Of a DNA stretch of 64,000 bases, positions 58,108 to 64,000 are shown in pieces. Numbering within the stretch: position 1 is the stretch's first letter; the number at the start of each line of letters is the position of its first letter. Origin of the DNA: an uncultured Stomatobaculum sp. (lineage in GTDB: Bacteria; Bacillota; Clostridia; Lachnospirales; Lachnospiraceae). The stretch is taken from the NCBI RefSeq assembly GCF_937924975.1, contig NZ_CALEYG010000029.1, positions 1 through 64,000 on the forward strand, read 5' to 3'. A program made the translations under genes and the position numbers. Below the pieces are notes generated by a model. The model was not told the DNA's origin and ran no database searches. It worked only from the letters and a program-made list of their open reading frames with translations.

Positions 58108-59409
58108 ATGGCCTGGTTGACACTGGGACTGTTTGCGGCGGGCTTGCTGTTATGCCTGTTCTGCAAGCTATCCGTTCTGTATGCACTGAGTTTCGGCCTG
58201 CTGCTGTTTTCGGTTTACGCGCGCCGCAGCGGGTTTTCATGGACAGAGATTTTGCGCATGGCGCTTCGGGGCGTTTGGAAGATACGCGGCATTCTGATCA
58301 CTTTCGTTCTGATTGGCACGATGACCGCGCTCTGGCGGGCGGCGGGAACGCTCCCGGTGGTGGTCTGCTATGCGGCGGGGTTCATTCGCCCCTCGGTCTT
58401 TTTACTGATGACCTTTCTCCTGAACTGCGCGGTCTCAGTGCTGACGGGCTCTGCCTTTGCGACCTCGGCGACCATGGGTGTGATTTGCGCCGCGATGGGC
58501 AGGACCGCGGGCATCAGCATGCAGTTGACCGGCGCGGCGGTATTGTCCGGTGCCTATTTCGGAGACCGCTGTTCCCCGGTTGCGACCAGTGCGCTCTTGG
58601 TTGCGGAACTGACCCACACGAATATCTTTGACAACATTAAAAACATGTTGCGAACCGCCTTGGTTCCTTTTTTGCTCGCCTGCGCGGTTTATGCAGGGCT
58701 CGGGCTCCATGCGGTGCCGAGCGGAGAGCTTCTCAACCTGCGGGCGCTCTTTGCAAGGGAACTGCGTCTTCATTGGCTCGCGATACTTCCGGTTGTTGTG
58801 ATTATGTTGCTTTCCCTGCGGCGGGTGGACGCAAAGACCGCCATGGCGGCGAGTATCTTGACCGCCGTCCCGCTGGCTGTCTTTCTGCAAAAGTTCGCGC
58901 CCGCGGACTTACTGCGAATTTCTCTCTTCGGCTATCGCGCATCGGATCCCGAAGCAGCAGCCATGCTGAACGGCGGCGGCATTGCGGCCTTTGTCAAAAT
59001 CACGGGAATTGTGAGTCTCTCGGCCTCGTACGCGGAGCTCTTTCAGAAGACAGACTTACTGGTCGGGGTCAAGGCCTTGGTGGAGCGTTTCGCGAGAAGA
59101 ACAAGCCCCTATGCAGCTGTACTCGGGACGTCGGTGCTCTCTGCGATGCTGGCCTGCAACCAGACCCTCACAGTTATGCTGACGAAGCAGCTCTGCGAGG
59201 AGGTAGAACCGGAAAGCTCGAGACTTGCGCTCGGGCTTGAGGACAGTGCGGTCATCATCGCGGCGCTGATTCCCTGGTCTGTCGCGGCTGCGGGGCCGCT
59301 GGCTTCCATCGGCGCGCCGGGAACTGCGGTCTTACTTGCCTGCTATCTCTACCTCTTGCCCCTCTGGCGATTGATGACGGCAAAGCAGAGGTTCATCGGT
59401 TTTGCTTAA
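58108..59409 (+). CDS. NhaC-family Na+/H+ antiporter-like transporter
   Basis: A 433-residue polytopic membrane protein of the NhaC/ion-transporter superfamily. The signature SGAYFGDRCSPVATSALL near residue 150 has the conserved G-D-x-x-S-P, and TGSAFATSATMGVICAA and LEDSAVIIAALIPWS complete the inverted-repeat plan. It likely exchanges Na+ (or a small organic ion) for protons. ATG 58108 follows GGGGAGGAAAGGTAT. The upstream part of the long ORF overlaps the terminator and is not coding. Confidence 0.85.
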   Translation: MAWLTLGLFAAGLLLCLFCKLSVLYALSFGLLLFSVYARRSGFSWTEILRMALRGVWKIRGILITFVLIGTMTALWRAAGTLPVVVCYAAGFIRPSVFLLMTFLLNCAVSVLTGSAFATSATMGVICAAMGRTAGISMQLTGAAVLSGAYFGDRCSPVATSALLVAELTHTNIFDNIKNMLRTALVPFLLACAVYAGLGLHAVPSGELLNLRALFARELRLHWLAILPVVVIMLLSLRRVDAKTAMAASILTAVPLAVFLQKFAPADLLRISLFGYRASDPEAAAMLNGGGIAAFVKITGIVSLSASYAELFQKTDLLVGVKALVERFARRTSPYAAVLGTSVLSAMLACNQTLTVMLTKQLCEEVEPESSRLALGLEDSAVIIAALIPWSVAAAGPLASIGAPGTAVLLACYLYLLPLWRLMTAKQRFIGFA

Positions 59410-59430
59410 ACTTGCGGGCGAAGCGAAACT

Positions 59431-59763
59431 TGAAAAAAGCGCGGAGAGGCGCTATGCTTTAAGGACTTTACCGAGACAGAGCAGAAGCAGATCGAAGCGG
59501 GGCTTTCGACCGCAGTAATCGGTGACAAAGAGGCTGCCGCAAAGATTTTGGCGTTGGTACCGGAGGCGTGGATTCAGAAGATTCCGTTTTTTGTGCGGAA
59601 GCACGCGACCACCAAGACCATAGAGCGGATTGCAAGCGAGTATCCGGAGCTCTACGCCGTTGCCAAGCGGCCGGGAGCACTGCCCGAGGCGGAGAGAGAG
59701 GCGCTTCGCGGCATCATCACGGGCATCTTTGAGGAGAGAATGAAAAAGCATAAGATTCGGTGA
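59431..59763 (+). pseudogene. small helical protein gene with unclear start
   Basis: From TGA 59431-59433 the frame is open for 110 codons to TGA 59763: KDFTETEQKQIEAGLSTAVI, then WIQKIPFFVRKHATTKTIER and IITGIFEERMKKHKIR. The sequence looks like real coding DNA, but no ATG, GTG or TTG occurs before the TTG at 59548, which would drop the first third. It may have lost its start, or it may be the end of a frameshifted gene. The family is not recognised. Confidence 0.4.
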
Positions 59764-59824
59764 GTAGAAACCGGGCTGTGCGGCGCCACTGAAGGCACAG
59801 TCTTCGCGACAGAAAGGACGGACC

Positions 59825-60424
59825 ATGCCACCACTGAAAATCATGAAGACCGTATCCGCCGTAAGTTTCATCGCGCTGGCAGCGGCATTCGCGCTGTACC
59901 GTTTGACTGATATTCATGTGTTTAAGGTGCTTGCAATCAGCTTTGGGACTGTGTTTTACCACTTCTATGTGCGCCTCATTGTCGGCATTTACATTGACAA
60001 GGTCAAGCAGAACCGCGCGGACATCACACGGCCGTGGTACCGGATACGCCCTTGGGAGACACGTTTTTACAAGCGCATCGGCGTGAAAAACTGGAAGGAT
60101 AAGATGCCCACATCGTTTCCGGAGTATTACGATCTCCGGAAGCACACACCGCTGGAACTCGCACAGGTGACCTGCCAGTCGGAAATCATTCACGAGGTCA
60201 ATGTGCTTATCAGCGCGGGGGCTCTGCTCGGCGCCATTCCGTTCGGGATGTTTCCGGCCTTTTTCCTGAGCTCGCTCGCGGCAGGCTGCTTTGACATGAT
60301 TTTTGTCGTGATGCAGCGTTACAACCGGAGTCGCCTTATGCCGCTCGTGGAACGGCAGCGGCGCGCGGCTGGGAAGATAGGCAGCGGCACTGCGCAAGGC
60401 AACAAAACAGGAGGAACAAGATGA
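59825..60424 (+). CDS. CrtO-like membrane protein (glycosyl-diaponeurosporenoate acyltransferase family)
   Basis: A 199-residue protein with two N-terminal membrane segments (VSAVSFIALAAAFALYRL, FKVLAISFGTVFYHFYV) and a pair near 145-175. The block RIRPWETRFYKRIGVKNWKD followed by KMP, and CQSEIIHEVNV, match the CrtO family pattern (FYxxLGVxxWKDxLP and the E-x-x-H). No carotenoid genes are nearby, so another acyl acceptor is likely. Its stop overlaps the pyridoxamine kinase ATG. ATG 59825 follows AAAGGACGG. Confidence 0.7.
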   Translation: MPPLKIMKTVSAVSFIALAAAFALYRLTDIHVFKVLAISFGTVFYHFYVRLIVGIYIDKVKQNRADITRPWYRIRPWETRFYKRIGVKNWKDKMPTSFPEYYDLRKHTPLELAQVTCQSEIIHEVNVLISAGALLGAIPFGMFPAFFLSSLAAGCFDMIFVVMQRYNRSRLMPLVERQRRAAGKIGSGTAQGNKTGGTR

Positions 60425-61272
60425 CGGTGACAGAAAAGAACGGGGCGGTCAGAAATAAGCTTCTGCTGGTCAATGACCTCGCTGGTTACGGAAAGGTGGC
60501 GCTCTCCGCGATGCTGCCCATACTCTCGCACATGGGGTTTGAACTGTTTACGCTTCCAACAGCGCTGGTTTCCAACACGCTCGACTATGGAAAGTTCGAG
60601 ATTCTGGACACGAAGGACTATATCCGGGAAACACTCCGCATCTGGCAGGAACTCGGCTTCTCCTTTGATGTGGTGGCGACCGGCTTTCTCGCATCCGATG
60701 AGGAGGCGGAACTGCTCGCGGTATTTTGTGCGGAAGAGCGGGAAAAAGGCACCCTGATTTTTGCGGATCCGGTTCTCGGAGATGACGGAAGCCTCTATCA
60801 CGGCATCGGGACAGCGGCGGTCGAGAACCGGAAAAAGCTGCTCTCGGTCGCGGATATCATAAAGCCGAACTACACGGAGGCCTGCCTCCTCACGGGAACT
60901 GCCTACGACGAGACCGGCATCTCCCGCGCGGATGGGGAGACTTTGCTTCGGAAACTGCGCGCGGCGGGAAAAAGTTCGGTGGTCATCACCTCGGTTCCGG
61001 TGCGGGAGGCGGCGGGAAAAAAGTGCTGCCTCGGCTATGACCGCGAGAGCGGGCAGAGTTTTTGCCTCCCGTATGAGGAGATTCAGGTGCGCTTTCCCGG
61101 CACCGGTGACATTTTCTCCTCGATTCTGCTCGGCGATTTGCTGCGGGGTGAGAAACTTGAGGCAGCGACTGCCCGCGCGATGCGGCTGGTGCGGGCTATG
61201 ATTGCGGCAAATGCGGACCGCGCGGACAAGTACCGCGGTATTCCGGTCGAGTGCTATCTCGGAGAAATTTGA
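60421..61272 (+). CDS. pyridoxal/pyridoxamine kinase
   Basis: A 283-residue ribokinase-fold enzyme: LLVNDLAGYGKVALSAMLPI at the N-terminus, LSHMGFELFTLPTALVSNT, DPVLGDDGSLYHG, IIKPNYTEACLLTG, and the anion-hole/catalytic PGTGDIFSSILLGDLL near the end. This matches the pyridoxamine kinase (PdxK/PdxY) group that salvages vitamin B6 by phosphorylation. It is coupled to the CrtO-like gene (ATGA overlap) and precedes the yeiH-like gene by 31 bases. Confidence 0.88.
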   Translation: MTVTEKNGAVRNKLLLVNDLAGYGKVALSAMLPILSHMGFELFTLPTALVSNTLDYGKFEILDTKDYIRETLRIWQELGFSFDVVATGFLASDEEAELLAVFCAEEREKGTLIFADPVLGDDGSLYHGIGTAAVENRKKLLSVADIIKPNYTEACLLTGTAYDETGISRADGETLLRKLRAAGKSSVVITSVPVREAAGKKCCLGYDRESGQSFCLPYEEIQVRFPGTGDIFSSILLGDLLRGEKLEAATARAMRLVRAMIAANADRADKYRGIPVECYLGEI

Positions 61273-61303
61273 GTGAGACAGGCGGAAAAGGAGGGAGAAG
61301 AGC

Positions 61304-62326
61304 ATGAATTGGTTGCAAAAGAATGGGAGAGGCCTGCTGGTTTGCCTCGCGCTGGCTGTGCCGTCTTGGATCATCGGAAAGCGGTTTCCGGTCATCGGCG
61401 GCGCGGTCATTGCAATTTTACTCGGCATGGGAATCGGGATGGTCTGGAGCGACAAGGGACAGGCCGCAGCCGGGATCCGCTTCACCTCGAAGATGGTGTT
61501 GCAGTTTGCGGTTGTACTGCTCGGCTTCGGCATGAATCTCGGTGTGGTGGTAAAGACGGGCAGCCAGTCGCTCCCGATTATTGTGTGTACCATCAGTACC
61601 GCGTTGCTGCTCGCTTGGTTGCTCTGCCGCCGGCTTCGCATCCCCGGCAACACCGCGATTCTGGTCGGCGTCGGCTCCTCGATTTGCGGCGGTTCCGCGA
61701 TTGCGGCGACAGCACCTGTCATCGGCGCGGACGATGATGAGGTTGCGCAGGCAATCTCGGTCATTTTCTTTTTCAATGTGCTCGCGGCAATTTTCTTCCC
61801 GATGCTCGGCCGCGCTCTCGGCTTCGACACGACAAGCGGCGAGAGTTTCGGCCTGTTTGCCGGAACCGCAATCAACGACACTTCGTCGGTGACGGCGGCG
61901 GCCTCAACCTGGGACAGCATGTGGCAGCTGGGCAGCCAGACACTCGACAAGGCCGTGACCGTGAAACTGACGAGAACACTTGCGATTATTCCGATTACAC
62001 TGGTCTTAAGCCTGCTCCGTGCGAGAGCGGCCGGAAATGAGGCGGGGAGTTTCAGCTTCCGTAGAGCTTTCCCGATGTTTATTCTCTACTTTATTCTCGC
62101 GGCGCTCATCACGACCGTTGCGGTACAGGCGGGGCTTCCGGCTTCTGCCTTCCGCCCGTTAAAAGAACTGTCCAAGTTCTGTATCATCATGGCCATGGCG
62201 GCGATCGGCCTGAACAGCAATCTCGTGAAACTCGTAAAGAGCGGCGGCAAGCCGCTCCTGCTCGGCGCAATTTGCTGGGGCGGAATTACGGCAGTGAGCC
62301 TGTTCCTGCAGAAGATTATGTTTTGA
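61304..62326 (+). CDS. YeiH family (UPF0324) putative sulfate exporter
   Basis: A 340-residue membrane protein with about ten spans. SSICGGSAIAATAPVIGADD and FGLFAGTAINDTSSVTAAAS are the two matching re-entrant motifs of the YeiH/UPF0324 family; FCIIMAMAAIGLNSNL is its C-terminal element. The family is described as putative sulfate or sulfonate-related exporters; the substrate is not proven. A strong terminator follows. Confidence 0.9.
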   Translation: MNWLQKNGRGLLVCLALAVPSWIIGKRFPVIGGAVIAILLGMGIGMVWSDKGQAAAGIRFTSKMVLQFAVVLLGFGMNLGVVVKTGSQSLPIIVCTISTALLLAWLLCRRLRIPGNTAILVGVGSSICGGSAIAATAPVIGADDDEVAQAISVIFFFNVLAAIFFPMLGRALGFDTTSGESFGLFAGTAINDTSSVTAAASTWDSMWQLGSQTLDKAVTVKLTRTLAIIPITLVLSLLRARAAGNEAGSFSFRRAFPMFILYFILAALITTVAVQAGLPASAFRPLKELSKFCIIMAMAAIGLNSNLVKLVKSGGKPLLLGAICWGGITAVSLFLQKIMF

Positions 62327-62332
62327 GAAAAA

Positions 62333-62360
62333 GAGCAGCGAAGTCGCTGCTCCTTTTTTA
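62333..62360 (+). terminator. terminator after the yeiH-like gene
   Basis: GAGCAGCGAAGTCGCTGCTC is an eight-base stem with a four-base loop, followed by CTTTTTTAT. The stretch 62361-62603 holds no gene. Confidence 0.92.
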
Positions 62361-62603
62361 TAGGTTCGTCCTCCCTCGGTACTATGTTGATTGTGGTGAT
62401 TTACATTATACCTGAAGGACGAGCCGCTGGCTCTTTTCGATTTTTGAATTTACACCATTATATGGGCATTACCGTGGTGTTACAAAAAGCGCTGACCACT
62501 ACATCGTGTCGCTGTTTTAGAAAGACTAGATTTGCAATATCTGTGCAATCTTTGTGAGCAAATTCTAGGAATTTGGAAAAGAATAGACGTCAGAATAAAA
62601 AAA

Positions 62604-62642
62604 CAAAGACAGGTGGATGTATGAACATCCGACCTGTCTTTG
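62604..62642 (-). terminator. terminator of the MatC-like gene (minus strand)
   Basis: CAAAGACAGGTGGATGT pairs with ACATCCGACCTGTCTTTG with one mismatch. The AAAAAAAC tract before it is the T-run on the minus strand. Confidence 0.85.
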
Positions 62643-62690
62643 ACATTCAGAAAAGTCGCTTGTATAAGGTGGGATGAAGGCAATACCTTA

Positions 62691-63938
62691 TCATCCCAAA
62701 ATATTATATACTCCAAGAAGCGCGACAAGAACAAGAACGAAGAGGCATACAGCTGAAGCTGCAAATAATGTCAGGAAGAGCTTATTTTCTTTTTCTTTGT
62801 CGAAGTCCGGATCGGAAGAAGCTGCAGCCATAATTAATCCGCCACCTGTTGATGCAGGGCTAAGGCCTGCAAAGGAAGCTGTCAAACACATGATGCTGAT
62901 AAGTCCTACAGGAGATATGCCAACACTTGTTGCAACATTGCCAACGGTCGGAATCATGGTCGGCCAGACGACACCAATTGCGGAACTAAACCATGACATA
63001 ATACCGGCAGTCAGCCCTTGGATTGCAGTTGCTGTCCTCGGTGTCATAATAGAAGCCAGACCATTGGAGAGTAATTCAACTCCGCCAACTGAAATTACGA
63101 TATTCATCAACATGCCAAAACCAGTTACCATCAGCAGGGTGGACCAGGAAATTGCCTGAAAAACTTTTTTCTCATCAGCAGCACCGATCAAGATGAGGAA
63201 GATGCCAATGGCAAATGCCAATAATCCGACATTGCGGGAGAAGAAGGCAGAGCCGATAATAAGGACGGCAAATCCGGCAAGAGTCAGGAGTTGCATTCTG
63301 TTAAAATGAGGGATGTCTTCCTGTTCTGTCATAGCATTGGGTTTTTTACCTCTGCTAAACCAGAAATAAGCAGCGATAGCAAGAATTATCGTTGTAATTG
63401 TAGCATAGATTAAAACATCTATCTCATAGCCTTGGATACCCTGTGGTGTTGCGAGTTCCCGAATTAGTGCAGATTCAGGTGTAATCGGAGAGAAACGTCC
63501 GGCGAAGGATCCCATTTCTCCAATAATGGCAAGCATCGTAGAACTATAACCGGTGGTTTTCGCCAGAGGCAGGGAAAGAGCTGCCACAATTCCAAGTGCA
63601 GGGACACAGCCAGGACCAATGGCTGCAATACCATAACCAATGATATAGAGCATAATAGGTGCAATAAAGGCATGGCCACCCGAGAGACGTAAGACCTTTT
63701 TGGACAGAAGCTCAAGCGCTCCATTGGTTATGCCGACTGCGCAGAGTAGAGAGACTCCGAGAAGCATAATGAACAGGCTGGATGAAAATCCCTTTATGAC
63801 TTCTTTGTCAGTTGTACCGATAAAGCTGGCAAAGATTGTGACAGTAAGAATAGCAATCAGTCCAACATTCATTTTGCGGAAAAATCCAACGAAAATAGCT
63901 GCGATGAGAACTAGTAGTGAAACAAAAGCAATATTCAT
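62691..63938 (-). CDS. MatC/SLC13-like dicarboxylate carrier
   Basis: A 415-residue membrane protein of the ion transporter (DASS/MatC) class. The N-terminus has FVSLLVLIAAIFVGFFRKMN, then GIAAIGPGCVPALGIVAALS. The repeat motifs SFAGRFSPITPES and TASFAGLSPASTGGGLIMAA are the two symmetric S/T-P re-entrant loops. It likely imports a C4-dicarboxylate or citrate-like acid with Na+ or H+. The start ATG 63938 has CGAGGAG seven bases upstream. It is AT-richer than its neighbours and monocistronic in view. Confidence 0.8.
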   Translation of the reverse strand: MNIAFVSLLVLIAAIFVGFFRKMNVGLIAILTVTIFASFIGTTDKEVIKGFSSSLFIMLLGVSLLCAVGITNGALELLSKKVLRLSGGHAFIAPIMLYIIGYGIAAIGPGCVPALGIVAALSLPLAKTTGYSSTMLAIIGEMGSFAGRFSPITPESALIRELATPQGIQGYEIDVLIYATITTIILAIAAYFWFSRGKKPNAMTEQEDIPHFNRMQLLTLAGFAVLIIGSAFFSRNVGLLAFAIGIFLILIGAADEKKVFQAISWSTLLMVTGFGMLMNIVISVGGVELLSNGLASIMTPRTATAIQGLTAGIMSWFSSAIGVVWPTMIPTVGNVATSVGISPVGLISIMCLTASFAGLSPASTGGGLIMAAASSDPDFDKEKENKLFLTLFAASAVCLFVLVLVALLGVYNILG

Positions 63939-64000
63939 GGTTAAACTCCTCGCGGATTGATAAGGTGGTGGATTGTAATAGGTTACGAGTTCTGAGGAAC

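Noticed and set aside
60319..61950. 543-codon open frame on the minus strand
   Set aside because: It spans pyridoxamine kinase and the yeiH-like gene in antisense, and shows no motif or start context.

Overview
The window looks like a chromosomal segment of an anaerobic Firmicute, most likely Clostridia / Lachnospiraceae. The reasons are strong Shine-Dalgarno sites, a CIRCE/HrcA-type heat-shock operator, a yjdF riboswitch, M3 and M32 peptidases, an ECF transporter with a Trep_Strep/MptD-type S component, and Firmicute phage remnants. The species cannot be fixed from the sequence alone. The right part (about 42.6-62.4 kb) is compact, GC-rich core-like DNA. The left 25 kb is more AT-rich, full of broken genes and mobile-element debris, and reads as an accessory island.

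Layout. 1-0.3 kb: 3' end of an RlmD/RumA-type rRNA methyltransferase. 0.6-3.6 kb (minus strand): relic of a phage replication module (sigma-like factor, small proteins, frameshifted DUF2800, truncated DNA polymerase). 3.9-18.6 kb: a defence island with an ImmA/IrrE-type protease divergent from one long rightward gene set. That set is an XRE regulator, two three-Cys-motif partner proteins (TcmP-like, methyltransferase-like), a radical SAM protein, type III restriction-modification Mod and Res, a GmrSD-like DUF262/DUF1524 nuclease whose DUF4268 tail is cut off by stop codons, and a SEC-C protein. Copies of a ~120-bp degenerate repeat lie on both sides (360-479 and 18886-19004). 19.0-21.7 kb: an ADP-ribosylation operon (flavin/ferredoxin protein, zinc macrodomain hydrolase, class M sirtuin) behind a strong promoter overlapped by a dyad. 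21.9-26.2 kb: remnants (Mrr-like nuclease, DUF3791/DUF3990 pair, a frameshifted gene), a yjdF riboswitch with its gene, a Fic protein with a 21-bp repeat linker, and a thioredoxin-like protein.

26.2-30.8 kb: an ECF sigma factor, a membrane protein and an ABC transporter, bracketed by two nearly identical arsC/Spx-like genes that share the same terminator. 31.0-34.6 kb: Nudix hydrolase, M32 carboxypeptidase, CrcB fluoride channel, and Hsp20 under CIRCE-like control. 34.7-42.1 kb: a divergent cassette with a PchR/YbtA-like AraC regulator, an ECF importer (S, T, fused A) and two exporter-fold ABC proteins, probably for metallophore or tetrapyrrole-like uptake. It ends in a duplicated scrap of the hsp20 3' end and terminator.

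42.6-48.1 kb: a small biosynthetic cluster (NAD-dependent reductase, MBL hydrolase, adenylate-forming enzyme, KAS III, MGT-type glycosyltransferase) that could make a glycosylated acyl product. 48.4-57.9 kb: an M3 oligopeptidase followed by a complete peptide/opine-type ABC importer with unusually large extracellular inserts. 58.1-63.9 kb: NhaC antiporter, a CrtO-like membrane protein, pyridoxamine kinase, YeiH family exporter, and a MatC-like dicarboxylate carrier on the minus strand.

The best candidates for under-described biology are the TcmP/TcmP/radical SAM module built into a type III R-M operon, the KAS III-adenylation-glycosyltransferase cluster, and the sirtuin-macrodomain operon with a ferredoxin-flavin protein.
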